Shown here: piece after piece, positions 23,437 to 32,020 of the stretch
Numbering within the stretch: position 1 is the first letter of the stretch
How the letters are laid out: each line of letters begins with the position of its first letter
Assembly: GCA_031289815.1 (NCBI GenBank)
Contig: JAITOS010000030.1
Coordinates: 1-32,020 of the forward strand
Direction: 5' to 3'
From: Peptococcaceae bacterium
GTDB taxonomy: Bacteria; Bacillota; Desulfitobacteriia; Desulfitobacteriales; Desulfitobacteriaceae
Length of the DNA: 32,020 nt
Notes under the pieces: generated by a model
Database searches by the model: none
Seen by the model: the letters and a program-made list of their open reading frames with translations, nothing else
Told to the model about the DNA's origin: nothing
Program-made: the position numbers and the translations under genes

Positions 23437-23850
23437 TTACCGCTCGTCTTTGATCAGATCCGCCAAAGTGATCGCGTCCACCACTCCGGCAATGGAATCC
23501 CGTACCTTCTCCCAGACCGGTCGGGTCATACAAGTATGGAGCTGATTACACTCCGCCGGATCTCTTTCCGATACGCAATGCACCGGAGCAATCGGACCTT
23601 CCAGCACCCGAATGATATCCCCTATGCGTATCTCGTCCGGTTCTCTTCCTAAAGTATAACCACCCTGAACCCCGCGCACACTCTTCACCAAACCCGCCTT
23701 ACGCAGGCTGGAGATCAACTGCTCCAGGTAAGGTTCCGAAATAGCCTGACGTTTCGCCACACTTTTCAGGGAAATCGGTCCCTCCCCTGTATGCTGAGCG
23801 AGGTCCATCATCGCTCTGACCCCATATTGCCCCTTGGTTGAGAGCTTCAT
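23437..23850 (-). CDS. iscR: Rrf2 family regulator, IscR type
   Basis: The 137-residue protein has the Rrf2 winged helix (MKLSTKGQYGVRAMMDLA, LISSLRKAGLVKSVRGVQGG). Three cysteines (92, 101 and 107) lie where IscR holds its [2Fe-2S] cluster. IscR senses Fe-S demand and represses the isc operon. Its first position in front of iscS-iscU-mnmA supports this over the CymR cysteine-metabolism role. AAAGGGGTGAGGG supports the start. Confidence 0.92.
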   Translation of the reverse strand: MKLSTKGQYGVRAMMDLAQHTGEGPISLKSVAKRQAISEPYLEQLISSLRKAGLVKSVRGVQGGYTLGREPDEIRIGDIIRVLEGPIAPVHCVSERDPAECNQLHTCMTRPVWEKVRDSIAGVVDAITLADLIKDER

Positions 23851-24248
23851 ACCCTCACCCCTTTTTTTACCTTATCTTCTTTTCCGGTCCTGCCGCGACA
23901 TACGACAAGCAACTCTCCGCTACGTGAAATATCTTTATTTTATGTAAAAATACTTCCTCTTTCTATATCGTACTAATTTACTCGGGATTTGTCAAGCTCA
24001 GTTTTCCGTCAAATATTCATACCGAAGTATCGCAGAAAAACGATGTATGGGGTGTTGCGAATGCCTATCTCAAAATTCCAAGCACTTCCGCAGATTTTGT
24101 GATAATGACTTTTACAGCGCGTAAGCGTTTAGGCTGAAAGGTGCACACCCCAAAAACGTCGCAATAACTGTCTCGATTTTGTCGCGATAATTTAAAAAAT
24201 GCGGTATACTGAACCTACAATAATTAAAGAGAGCAGGACGTCTACGCT
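23851..24248. other. Divergent intergenic region between iscR and rarA
   Basis: No gene is seen in this 398-bp stretch. It contains the iscR promoter, a possible rarA -10 box (TATACT, 24205-24210) without a good -35, two related direct repeats GATTTTGT...GATAAT (24093-24106 and 24175-24191), and an 8-bp inverted repeat TGGGGTGT/ACACCCCA at 24048-24055 and 24145-24152. No RNA gene was recognised. Confidence 0.5.
23967..23995 (-). promoter_or_regulatory. Promoter of the isc-mnmA operon
   Basis: TTGACA (23990-23995) and TACGAT (23967-23972) are 17 bp apart on the minus strand. The imperfect -10 would suit a regulated promoter. An IscR site could overlap it, but I could not define a clear palindrome. 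Confidence 0.55.
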
Positions 24249-25493
24249 ATGGATTTATTTGATTACGCCGCTCATTCTCAGCAGCCGCTGGCCGAACGAA
24301 TGCGTCCCCGAACGCTGGATGAGCTGTGCGGACAGGACGCTATCCTCGGCCCAGGCCGTTTATTGCGCACCCTGATTGAGACCGATCAGGTTCCCTCCAT
24401 GATCCTTCAAGGTCCCCCAGCTACCGGAAAAACCAGCTTAGCGCTCGTCATCCAGGCGCTGACCCACGCGGAATTCATCCGCTTAAACGCCGTCTCTTTG
24501 ACCGTCGCCGAACTCCGCTCCGCGATTGAGCTGGCAAAAGACCACATGAAATTCTACGGCAAAAAAACCATCGTCTTTATCGACGAGATCCATACCATGA
24601 AGTCCAATGTCCAAATGTCTCTGCTGCCGGTGGTGGAAGACGGCTCGCTGATCCTGATCGGCGCGACGACCGAGAGTATCGCTCACGAGATCGTTCCCCC
24701 TCTGGCTTCGCGCTGTAAAACCTACACCCTGACACCTTTAGCGAAAACGGATATCATCGCCCTGACGGCAAAAGCCCTGAGTGATCCCGACCGGGGATAT
24801 GGCGCCAGAGAACTGTCCATCCGGCCAGACGCCCTGGAATATCTGGCGGATAGCTGCAACGGCGATATCCGCAGCGCCCTGAATTCTCTGGAAGCCGCTG
24901 TGCTGAGTACGGAATTAAGAGGACAGATCACCCTGGAAAAGATCAAAGACGCTTGTCAGTTCCGATTGAACAGTATTTCCACGACGGACTATTATGATCT
25001 CATCTCCGCTTTTATCAAATCCCTGCGCGGCAGCCGGACGGACGCGGCCCTCTATTGGCTGGCCCGGATGCTGCATTCTGGCGTTGATCCCCTTTTTATC
25101 GCCCGGAGAATGGTCATCCACGCCGCCGAAGACGTCGGTTTGGCCAACCCCGCCGCTTTGCAAATCGCCGTCGCCGCCAAGCAGGCCATTGAATTTATCG
25201 GGATGCCGGAAGCCCGCATTCCCTTGGCGGAAGCCGTGATCTATCTCTGCGAAAGCCCAAAATCCAATTCCGCCTATAAAGCGATCAGCCGCGCCCTGGA
25301 ACTGGTAAAAGAAACGAATGCCTACGGCGTTCCGGCTGACCTGAAAAACAGCTCCGGTTTATATGTCAATCCCCTCGATCATCCCGGCGCTACACTTCAT
25401 TATCTGCCGGAGGAACTAGCGGATATCAGCCTGTACACCCCTCAGAATTCCGGCTTTGAACAACAACTGTATAACAAACGGCACAAGAAATAA
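24249..25493 (+). CDS. rarA: Replication-associated AAA+ ATPase RarA/MgsA
   Basis: The 414-residue protein belongs to the clamp-loader-like MgsA/RarA/Mgs1 family, which acts at stalled replication forks. It shows Walker A GPPATGKTS (residues 55-63; Ala replaces the common Gly), Walker B IVFIDEIH, sensor-1 GATTES, and the lid. The C-terminal tetramerisation region has the signature HSGVDPLFIARRMVIHAAED. It is the only housekeeping gene on the plus strand, divergent from iscR and convergent with the antiporter gene. Confidence 0.95.
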   Translation: MDLFDYAAHSQQPLAERMRPRTLDELCGQDAILGPGRLLRTLIETDQVPSMILQGPPATGKTSLALVIQALTHAEFIRLNAVSLTVAELRSAIELAKDHMKFYGKKTIVFIDEIHTMKSNVQMSLLPVVEDGSLILIGATTESIAHEIVPPLASRCKTYTLTPLAKTDIIALTAKALSDPDRGYGARELSIRPDALEYLADSCNGDIRSALNSLEAAVLSTELRGQITLEKIKDACQFRLNSISTTDYYDLISAFIKSLRGSRTDAALYWLARMLHSGVDPLFIARRMVIHAAEDVGLANPAALQIAVAAKQAIEFIGMPEARIPLAEAVIYLCESPKSNSAYKAISRALELVKETNAYGVPADLKNSSGLYVNPLDHPGATLHYLPEELADISLYTPQNSGFEQQLYNKRHKK

Positions 25494-25563
25494 CGCGGAA
25501 ATCAACGCGTCCCGGATGGCGCTGAACGAAAGCCGCGAAGTGCTAAAAATCAGGGGGTATCCT

Positions 25564-27552
25564 TCATACCGGCTCCAGACCGCTCTCTTTCTTATACACA
25601 TTGGCAAAGACGCTTAACTGGGCGATCGTTCCCAAGACAATCACCTGATCGCCCAGCGCGATAATCTCCGCACTGGGCGGGTTCGTGATCATGCGTCCGT
25701 CGGACTTTCTGATCGTCACGACGTTGCAGCCGGTTTCCTCGCGTATCAAAGATTCTTCCAGGGTTTTATCGAGCCAGGGAAAACTCTCATCAATCGTAAA
25801 TTCTTTAATTCTCAGAGTGTTCATGCGATCCTGATGGGGATCCCGGTCATTAATCAAGCGCCGGTAGTCTTTTTCCACCGTGGTTGCGATATAGCTTTCG
25901 ATTTTATCATAGGAGAGATTGAGGGTATACATCATATGCCAGATGAGCTGTAAGCCCCCTTCGGTTTCCGGCTGAACGATTTCCGTCACTCCTTCTTCTT
26001 TAAGGATATCCCTTTCCCAGCGGTTATGCGCCCTGGATAAGATGATCAGATTCGGGTTAGCCTTCAACAGACTGCGGGTAGAGCGTTGATTGCCAAAGAT
26101 ATCGGGCAGCGCCAAAACCGCCAGAATCGCCGTTTCCGGGTGGGCGTGTTCCAAAACAATCTCATTGGAAGCGTCGCCGTAGATCAGGGGAATCCCCTTC
26201 CGGTTCAGTTCTTTGATCACCATATAATCGTATTCGATGACCACAAAGGGAATCTCCAGGGTTTTCAGGGCCTCGCCGATATGACGGCCTACCCGTCCGT
26301 AGCCGCACAGGATGACATGATCGTGAAAGGAATGCTCCTCGGTTCCGTAACTGACTTCCGTTTCTTTCGGGAATAATTTTTTGAACCACGACGAGCGTGT
26401 CAGGGCGGCGTACAGGCGGGGTGAGACATTGATAAACAACGGCGTCAGCAATATGGAAACGATCGCCGTCGCCAGAATAATATCATTGAGGCTGGCCGGA
26501 ATGAGATTGGCCCCCATGCCGATCTGGGCCAGGACGATGGAGAATTCCCCAGTCTGCAATAAGCCCATGCCGGAATAAAAGGCTATGCGGCTGTGGAATT
26601 TGAAGGCGCGCACGACGCCAAAGACAATGAGGAATTTCCCCAGGATAATGACAGCCAGAATGATCAGCGACGCCGCCCAATTGGAAGTGAAGCTGGAGAT
26701 GTTGACCATCGTACCCACCGACACAAAGAACAACACCACAAAAGCGTCCCGGAAAGATATGATTTTCCCCATAATCTCCTGAGCGTACTCCGATTCGCTG
26801 ATGACCAAGCCGGCCAGGAACGCGCCTAAAGAGACCGAAAGACCCACGGCGTGTGATATGGCGGCGACCCCAATCCCCAAACTTAACGCTAACAGCAGAA
26901 AAGTTTCATTACTGCTGCTTTTCGCCGCCCGATCCAGCAGCGTAGGCGCAATCTTACTGGCCAAATACATCATGAGGAAGACAAAAACGACCGTTTTAAG
27001 GATGGAAATAAAGATGAGGGATGCGTTGCCGTCCGCCATGTTGTGCACCGCCGGCAGGATGGACACCATCGCCACCACCGCTAGGTCCTGGACAATGAGG
27101 ATGCCGATCATAATCTGGCTGTGAATCGAATCGGTTTCACCGCGGTCGTTCAGGGTTCTGAGTACGATCATGGTACTGCTGGCCGCCAGGGCGCAACCCA
27201 AAAAGGCGGATTCATACAGGCTGAACTTTAGCAGATAGCCCGCAACTCCCCCCAGCAGGATGGTAAGCAGGATCTGAATGAGCCCGCCAAACACGGCGAC
27301 ATTGCGCACCTTATTCAAACGGGAAAGAGAAAACTCGATCCCCAGCGTAAACATCAGCAAAATGACGCCCAGCTCGGACATATCCTTCACTAATTCCATA
27401 TTATTGATCAGTCCCAACGCGTTCGGCCCGATCAGTATCCCGCCCACGATATAGCCGATGATCGGTGACTGTTTTAAACGATCCGCTATAAATCCGCCTA
27501 TCAGGGCGGCGACAAAGACTATGACGATGTCAAATACCAGAGAAGTTTCCAT
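25564..27552 (-). CDS. CPA2 cation:proton antiporter with TrkA-N and TrkA-C domains (KefB-like)
   Basis: The 662-residue protein has about 12-13 membrane helices in the first 385 residues with CPA2 features (MFTLGIEFSLSRL; FLAGLVISESEYA). A Rossmann TrkA-N domain follows, with VILCGYGRVGRHIGEAL around residue 415, and a TrkA-C domain ends the protein (about 570-655). Such proteins exchange K+ or Na+ for protons under nucleotide control. No glutathione-partner gene is nearby, so a KefB-like toxin response is not implied. GGGAGGG precedes the ATG. Confidence 0.94.
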   Translation of the reverse strand: METSLVFDIVIVFVAALIGGFIADRLKQSPIIGYIVGGILIGPNALGLINNMELVKDMSELGVILLMFTLGIEFSLSRLNKVRNVAVFGGLIQILLTILLGGVAGYLLKFSLYESAFLGCALAASSTMIVLRTLNDRGETDSIHSQIMIGILIVQDLAVVAMVSILPAVHNMADGNASLIFISILKTVVFVFLMMYLASKIAPTLLDRAAKSSSNETFLLLALSLGIGVAAISHAVGLSVSLGAFLAGLVISESEYAQEIMGKIISFRDAFVVLFFVSVGTMVNISSFTSNWAASLIILAVIILGKFLIVFGVVRAFKFHSRIAFYSGMGLLQTGEFSIVLAQIGMGANLIPASLNDIILATAIVSILLTPLFINVSPRLYAALTRSSWFKKLFPKETEVSYGTEEHSFHDHVILCGYGRVGRHIGEALKTLEIPFVVIEYDYMVIKELNRKGIPLIYGDASNEIVLEHAHPETAILAVLALPDIFGNQRSTRSLLKANPNLIILSRAHNRWERDILKEEGVTEIVQPETEGGLQLIWHMMYTLNLSYDKIESYIATTVEKDYRRLINDRDPHQDRMNTLRIKEFTIDESFPWLDKTLEESLIREETGCNVVTIRKSDGRMITNPPSAEIIALGDQVIVLGTIAQLSVFANVYKKESGLEPV

Positions 27553-27577
27553 CCTGTCCCTCCCTTGAGATATTTTC

Positions 27578-27606
27578 TGAATATAACCATTCTATCTGAA
27601 AAACAA
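27578..27606 (-). promoter_or_regulatory. Possible antiporter promoter
   Basis: TTGTTT (27601-27606) and TATTCA (27578-27583) are separated by 17 bp on the minus strand, 26 bp before the antiporter start codon. The match to consensus is moderate. Confidence 0.4.
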
Positions 27607-27762
27607 GCGAACCGCAACCGGGCCCGCAAAAACAAGCTATAAAAGCCGCTAAAAAGGCGCTGTTTCGCTGAAATCTCCAAAACGAAAACCGTCGAACTTG
27701 CCCGTCGGCGCCGCGGCAATTTCAGTAAACCTCATCCGTCTTGCGACCGCTGCTATAAAGAC

Positions 27763-27792
27763 AAATAGGCACACCTACGCACGCCTATTTTT
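27763..27792 (-). terminator. Terminator downstream of trxA
   Basis: AAATAGGC and GCCTATTT form a perfect 8-bp stem with a 12-nt loop. On the minus strand it is followed by TTTGTCTTT and lies about 50 bp after the trxA stop. The plus strand also has a short T-run, so it may work both ways. Confidence 0.65.
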
Positions 27793-27842
27793 AATGATCT
27801 CTACTTTTATAATTTTTGTCCTTCCGCCGTGGGATACGAGCT

Positions 27843-28172
27843 TCAACAATAAGCGCTCAGCAATTTTTCCAGCTCTTCTTTCGGCCGGAAGCCGATCACC
27901 TTATCGACAATCTTACCTTCTTTGAAAACCGCCAGGGTCGGAATCGTCATCACTTCATACTGAGCGGCAATCGCATTGTTCTCGTCTACGTTCAGCTTGC
28001 CCACGACCATTTTGCCGACGTATTCTTCCGCGATCTCCTCCACAATAGGACCCACCATCCGGCACGGACCGCACCACGCCGCCCAAAAATCGACCAGCAC
28101 CGGTTTTTCAGAGTCTATCACCGCCTGCTGCCATTCGTCCGTCGTAAAGGTTTTCAGATTTTCTCCCGCCAT
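27843..28172 (-). CDS. trxA: Thioredoxin
   Basis: The 109-residue protein has the thioredoxin fold and active site WCGPC (Cys34, Cys37), preceded by VLVDFWAA and followed by the cis-Pro motif TIPTLAVF. It is a general disulfide reductant, supplying electrons to ribonucleotide reductase and repair enzymes. ATG at 28172 is chosen because AGGAGGG lies 7-8 nt upstream; a TTG two codons earlier is too close to it. It has its own promoter and terminator, so it is a single-gene unit. Confidence 0.97.
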   Translation of the reverse strand: MAGENLKTFTTDEWQQAVIDSEKPVLVDFWAAWCGPCRMVGPIVEEIAEEYVGKMVVGKLNVDENNAIAAQYEVMTIPTLAVFKEGKIVDKVIGFRPKEELEKLLSAYC

Positions 28173-28213
28173 AACCAAACCCTCCTATTCCTACAGGGTA
28201 CTTGTCCTCTTTT

Positions 28214-28242
28214 ATTATAATCAGGCGCTTCCTTCCTGTCAA
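28214..28242 (-). promoter_or_regulatory. trxA promoter, full consensus
   Basis: TTGACA (28237-28242) and TATAAT (28214-28219) with a 17-bp spacer match the housekeeping sigma consensus at all 12 positions on the minus strand. It lies directly after the aspS stop codon. Confidence 0.8.
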
Positions 28243-28256
28243 CCATGTCCCCGGAA

Positions 28257-30041
28257 TTACGATTTTTTAACCGGCGGCAGCTCAATCTTCAGGGAAAGCT
28301 CTTTCAACTGCTCTACGACCACGGGAGAGGGTGCGCGCGTCAGGAGACAGGAAGCGCTTTGCGTCTTGGGAAAGGCGATGACGTCGCGGATGTTGTCTCG
28401 TCCCGTCAAAAGCATGACCAGCCGATCCAAGCCCAGGGCAATCCCCCCGTGCGGCGGCGTCCCGTAGTCAAAGGCTTCCAGGATATAGCCAAACCGTTCT
28501 TCCACCTCGGTCGGCGACAGGCCGATCATATGAAACATCTGCTCCTGAATTTCACGGCGATGAATCCGGATACTGCCGCCGCCCAATTCGTAGCCGTTGA
28601 GGATGATATCATAGGCTTTCGCCCGCACCGCTAAGGGATCGCTCTTTAATAGCTCCACATCCTCGTCCATCGGCGCGGTGAACATATGATGGATCGCCGT
28701 ATAGCGCCGTTCCTCTTCGTCATATTCCAGCAAGGGGAATTCCGTCAGCCACAGGAAGTTCAGCTGCCCTTCCGGGATCAGGTTCAAGCGTCTGGCCAGC
28801 TCCAGCCGCACATTTCCCAGGGTATTCGCCACCACGTCTTCCTTATCCGCTACAAAAAACAGGATATCCCCGGTTTCAGCGCCCATGCGCGCTAACAGGG
28901 CCTGCTGTTTCTCCTCGGTCATGAATTTCACGATAGGCGATCGCAAGCCGTCCTCCGCCACCACGATCCAGGCCAATCCCTTCGCCTTAAAACCCAGCGC
29001 GTATTTGCCCAGATCGTCGATTTCGCTTCGGGGCATTCCCTGCGCTCCTTTGGCGTTGATACCCTTGACTTGCCCTCCCTTGGCGACAGCGTCGGCAAAT
29101 ACTTTAAATCCCGCGTCGGCTACCACGTCGCTCACGTCGATTAATTCCAGCCCAAAGCGGGTGTCCGGTTTATCCGAGCCATAGCGTTCCCTCGCCTCCC
29201 GGTAGGTTAAGCGCGGAAAGGGGGTCGTCAAGGGTTTCCCGCCCAGTTCGGCAAAGATCGCCGCCAGGAGGGCTTCCACCAGCGGCAGGATATCCTCCAT
29301 TTCCATAAAGGACATTTCTATATCCAGCTGGGTAAATTCCGGCTGCCGGTCGGCGCGTAAATCCTCGTCGCGAAAACAGCGCGCGATCTGAAAATATTTT
29401 TCCATACCGGCCACCATCAATAATTGTTTGAAGATCTGCGGCGACTGGGGCAAAGCATAGAATTCCCCCGGATGAACCCGGCTGGGAACGAGATAATCAC
29501 GCGCTCCTTCGGGAGAGGACAAGCCCAGCATCGGCGTTTCAATCTCCAAAAATCCCTGAGCGTCGAGAAAATTACGGATTAACTGAGTCACGCGGTGCCG
29601 TTTCTGAAAAACCTTCGCCATTTCCGGTCGGCGCAAATCCAGATAGCGGTGCTTCAGGCGCAAGGTTTCATCCACGTCCAATTGATCCTGGATATAAAAC
29701 GGCGGCGTTTTCGCGCCATTCAGAATGTGCAGGGCCGTCGCCACAATCTCGATCTGACCGGTAGAGAGATTGGGATTTTCCTGGCCGGCCGGTCTTTGCC
29801 TGACGGCCCCTGTCACCGCTACGACAAACTCATTGCGCAGCTTTTCCGCCGCCGCAAAGCCGTCCGCCGACATATCCGGATGGAACACGACCTGCACCAT
29901 TCCCGACCGGTCCCTCAGATCGACAAAGATCACCCCGCCATGATCGCGGCGGCGCTGCACCCAGCCCAGCAATTGTACGGTTTGCCCCTTAGCGCTTACT
30001 CCCAAATTTCCTGATTCTGTCCGTTCGCTCAACAAGGTCAT
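28257..30041 (-). CDS. aspS: Aspartate--tRNA ligase, bacterial type
   Basis: The 594-residue length and internal GAD insertion mark the bacterial type. An N-terminal OB-fold (residues about 15-105) contains [20 protein letters not shown]. The class II core shows [20 protein letters not shown] (motif 2) and [11 protein letters not shown] (motif 3). It charges tRNA-Asp; whether it also mischarges tRNA-Asn cannot be told here. The ATG follows the hisS stop codon with no base between, so translation is coupled and the T-box upstream of hisS probably governs both. Confidence 0.97.
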   Translation of the reverse strand: MTLLSERTESGNLGVSAKGQTVQLLGWVQRRRDHGGVIFVDLRDRSGMVQVVFHPDMSADGFAAAEKLRNEFVVAVTGAVRQRPAGQENPNLSTGQIEIVATALHILNGAKTPPFYIQDQLDVDETLRLKHRYLDLRRPEMAKVFQKRHRVTQLIRNFLDAQGFLEIETPMLGLSSPEGARDYLVPSRVHPGEFYALPQSPQIFKQLLMVAGMEKYFQIARCFRDEDLRADRQPEFTQLDIEMSFMEMEDILPLVEALLAAIFAELGGKPLTTPFPRLTYREARERYGSDKPDTRFGLELIDVSDVVADAGFKVFADAVAKGGQVKGINAKGAQGMPRSEIDDLGKYALGFKAKGLAWIVVAEDGLRSPIVKFMTEEKQQALLARMGAETGDILFFVADKEDVVANTLGNVRLELARRLNLIPEGQLNFLWLTEFPLLEYDEEERRYTAIHHMFTAPMDEDVELLKSDPLAVRAKAYDIILNGYELGGGSIRIHRREIQEQMFHMIGLSPTEVEERFGYILEAFDYGTPPHGGIALGLDRLVMLLTGRDNIRDVIAFPKTQSASCLLTRAPSPVVVEQLKELSLKIELPPVKKS

Positions 30042-31328
30042 TTATCTCACATCCTTTTGATATTTACCGTATTGCTCTTCCATGAGACGCACAATTTCGT
30101 CCTGGGAAACCTCGCTTTGTTCGCCCAGAATCAGATCGCGAACCACCATCACTCCCCGGTCCAGTTCCTCGTCCCCCAAGATCAGCGCTACCCGGATTTG
30201 GTTGCGGTCCGCCGCTTTCAACTGGGATTTGAGACTTCGCCCCAGCAGATCCATACTGACCGGGATACCCGCCTGTCTCAGTCTGCTGACCGTTTGGAAA
30301 CCCAGGCCCGTCGCCCGCTCTCCCAAGGTAACGACCACCGCAAATGGCCGGTCAGCGCGCGGTGATAATTTTTCTTGAACCCTCAAGGCAGCCAGCACGC
30401 GTTCTAAGCCCATCGCAAAGCCGATGGCCGGCGTTGGCGGGCCGCCGATCTCTTCCACTAGCCCGTCATAGCGTCCGCCGCCGCAGATAGCGCTTTGAGC
30501 GCCAATCTCTTCTACCATAATTTCAAACGCCGTTTTCCGGTAATAGTCCAGCCCCCGAACCAAGCGGGGATTGATGCTGTAGGGGATCCCCGCCGCCGCC
30601 AATAATTCCTGTAAACGCTCCGCGTGGGAGCGGCAATCCTCACATAAATATTCCGTGATCGCCGGGGCATCCGCCGTCGCCTCCCGGCAGGACGGCTGTT
30701 TGCAATCCAATATCCGCAGGGGATTCCGTTCAAATCTTTCCTGGCAATCTTTACATAACGCGCCGAGGCGCGGGGCTAAAAATTCCTGCAACTTTTGTTT
30801 ATGCAACGCCCGACAGTGCGGACATCCTACCGAGTTCAGATGTACTTCCAAGCCGGTCAGTCCTAAACGGCGATAGATTTCCCAGGCCAAATGGATCACT
30901 TCCGCGTCCACGACCGGCTTGTCCGCCCCCAGTACTTCCACCCCAAACTGATGAAATTGGCGGAAACGTCCGGCTTGAGGTTTTTCATGCCGGAACATCG
31001 CTCCCATATAGTACAGCTTCACCGGCTGCTGCACCTGTCCGTACAGCTTATCCTCCACATAGGCTCGACAGACCGACGCGGTTCCTTCCGGACGCAAGGT
31101 CAGGGAATTTCCGCCTTTATCCGTAAAGGTATACATTTCTTTATTGACAATGTCCGTCGTTTCTCCCACCCCGCGCACAAATAATTCGGTCAGCTCGAAG
31201 ATCGGCGTGCGAATTTCTTCATAGCCGAATTCCCGGCAGGTTTTGCGGATGATAGCCTCCGCGTCTTGCCAGTACTCCGCCGTTTCCGGCAAAATATCCT
31301 GCGTTCCCTTCAACCTCTGTATCGGCAT
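30042..31328 (-). CDS. hisS: Histidine--tRNA ligase
   Basis: The 428-residue class II enzyme shows motif 2 FRHEKPQAGRFRQFHQFGVE, the histidine-binding segments RGLDYYRKTAFE and CGGGRYDGL, and a C-terminal anticodon domain (about residues 325-420). A Cys-rich insertion (CPHC, CKDC, CEDC) at about residues 168-235 is seen in many bacterial HisRS. AGGAGGAAAGACCG precedes the ATG. A histidine-type T-box leader controls it. Confidence 0.97.
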   Translation of the reverse strand: MPIQRLKGTQDILPETAEYWQDAEAIIRKTCREFGYEEIRTPIFELTELFVRGVGETTDIVNKEMYTFTDKGGNSLTLRPEGTASVCRAYVEDKLYGQVQQPVKLYYMGAMFRHEKPQAGRFRQFHQFGVEVLGADKPVVDAEVIHLAWEIYRRLGLTGLEVHLNSVGCPHCRALHKQKLQEFLAPRLGALCKDCQERFERNPLRILDCKQPSCREATADAPAITEYLCEDCRSHAERLQELLAAAGIPYSINPRLVRGLDYYRKTAFEIMVEEIGAQSAICGGGRYDGLVEEIGGPPTPAIGFAMGLERVLAALRVQEKLSPRADRPFAVVVTLGERATGLGFQTVSRLRQAGIPVSMDLLGRSLKSQLKAADRNQIRVALILGDEELDRGVMVVRDLILGEQSEVSQDEIVRLMEEQYGKYQKDVR

Positions 31329-31344
31329 CGGTCTTTCCTCCTAT

Positions 31345-31560
31345 AATAAATAAAGCTCCAATCCCTGCTTCTGCAAGGGACGGAAACTCCCGTGGTGCCA
31401 CCCTCATTGACGGACTATCGCCCGCCCACTTTCATCCGTCTTTAACGCAACGACGCGGGTACGCAAGCCTCCCTCCAGAGTGTTCCTCCGAACTTCTCAG
31501 CGGGCTGATCTCAGTCTCGTCAGCCCTCCCTGTCGCTTAGAATGTGGTTTCGGCATTTTT
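31345..31560 (-). ncRNA. T-box riboswitch leader of hisS-aspS
   Basis: On the minus strand the T-box core GGGTGGCACCACG is at 31391-31403. A terminator hairpin follows at 31362-31380 (TCCCTTGC pairing with GCAGGGA) with a T-rich tail. The Stem I region lies at about 31450-31550; a CAC triplet at 31480-31482 after GGAA is a plausible histidine specifier, matching the downstream gene. Uncharged tRNA-His would bind and favour the antiterminator. The exact stem I boundaries were judged by eye. Confidence 0.85.
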
Positions 31561-31638
31561 CTGAAAGTTGTGCCAAGGTTTGTATACTTTATTATTTATT
31601 CTGTATTATATATGCAATAAACAACAGATTATTTTAGA

Positions 31639-31667
31639 ATCATACCAAGACCGCTATCTTTTGTCAA
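31639..31667 (-). promoter_or_regulatory. hisS-aspS promoter
   Basis: TTGACA (31662-31667) and TATGAT (31639-31644) are 17 bp apart on the minus strand. It would start the transcript shortly before the T-box leader. Confidence 0.7.
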
Positions 31668-31873
31668 TCTTTCGCCGCTTCGTTTTCATTGAGAAAAATC
31701 TCAGCGGCCAGGAGCTCCGTGATATTTGTAAGGGCTTGTGGGAAATTGAAGCATCCTTGATTAAGTTGTAAAACTCATGGAGACTTACTTTGGCTGAGGG
31801 CCGCGAAGGGCGGACGGGCGCCCTTTCGGTTGCTGGGGAGGAGGGTGGATTCGCCTTCGTTTGCTGGGAGACC

Positions 31874-31978
31874 GCGAAGGGCGGACGGTTCCGCTTTTCG
31901 TCCCGCTGCGCCCTCCTGGCGCAAAGGGACGCGCTCGGCGTCCATGCCTCGCTTGGCGCGGAACCGTCCGCCCTTCGC
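31874..31978. repeat. 105-bp inverted-repeat element, copy 2
   Basis: The 21-bp arms (31874-31894 and 31958-31978) are perfect inverted repeats, and the inner hairpin at 31900-31930 is identical to copy 1. A further 15-bp piece of the left arm lies at 31803-31817. Similarity to copy 1 continues in patches to the window end (GGGTCTG and ATGTCTGT), so the full repeat may be longer. It sits behind the hisS promoter in DNA with no recognised gene. Confidence 0.75.
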
Positions 31979-32020
31979 TTGGGTTGCGGGTCTGGGGCGG
32001 GGGGCGTTTTGGATGTCTGT

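Noticed and set aside
25564-27552. Glutathione-gated KefB potassium efflux system
   Set aside because: No KefF/KefG-type partner gene is adjacent, so only the general CPA2 antiporter call is supported.
31568-31771. 67-residue plus-strand frame beyond hisS
   Set aside because: It lies over the hisS promoter in AT-rich DNA, with no ribosome site or known similarity.

Overview
This window reads as chromosomal DNA of a low-to-mid GC Bacillota (Firmicutes), most likely an anaerobe from the Clostridia/Negativicutes side. Supporting evidence is a histidyl T-box leader, an IreB (UPF0297) protein, a DUF1292 protein, an IscR-type Rrf2 regulator next to iscS-iscU-mnmA, and the classic hisS-aspS and alaS-ireB-ruvX gene orders. 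The genus cannot be fixed from sequence alone. Almost all core genes lie on the minus strand, so they read from right to left.

Right part (about 13.2-31.7 kb) is housekeeping. A T-box leader and strong promoter drive hisS-aspS. A thioredoxin gene with a consensus promoter follows, then a CPA2 cation/proton antiporter with TrkA domains. A plus-strand rarA/mgsA ATPase gene comes next. Then an Fe-S/tRNA-thiolation operon (iscR-iscS-iscU-mnmA) runs into a PRC-barrel gene, a small zinc-ribbon gene and an AI-2E family permease. alaS has its own promoter and a structured leader and is followed by ireB, a ferredoxin-fused aldo/keto reductase, ruvX, a DUF1292 gene and a nitroreductase gene.

Left end (1-2.5 kb) looks like the continuation of the same core block: vanW-like lipoprotein, mltG and the first codons of a U32 peptidase, with their own promoter.

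Between them (about 2.5-13.2 kb) sits what looks like an accessory insertion. It holds a heterodimeric ABC exporter, a long gene-free regulatory region, a MarR-MFS efflux operon on the plus strand, three unrecognised envelope-protein genes, a ParE/YefM-type toxin-antitoxin pair and an MNT/HEPN toxin-antitoxin pair. The theme is efflux, stress and addiction modules.

The most unusual non-coding structure is a 105-bp element with 21-bp terminal inverted repeats and an inner nested hairpin. It is present twice, 24.6 kb apart, at 102/105 identity as compared by eye. The gene-free region at 6.76-7.61 kb also carries a 20-bp-period operator-like array, phased T-tracts, and one of two copies of a 21-bp palindrome; the other copy overlaps the predicted hepT promoter. 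No CRISPR array, tRNA, rRNA or recognisable transposase was found.
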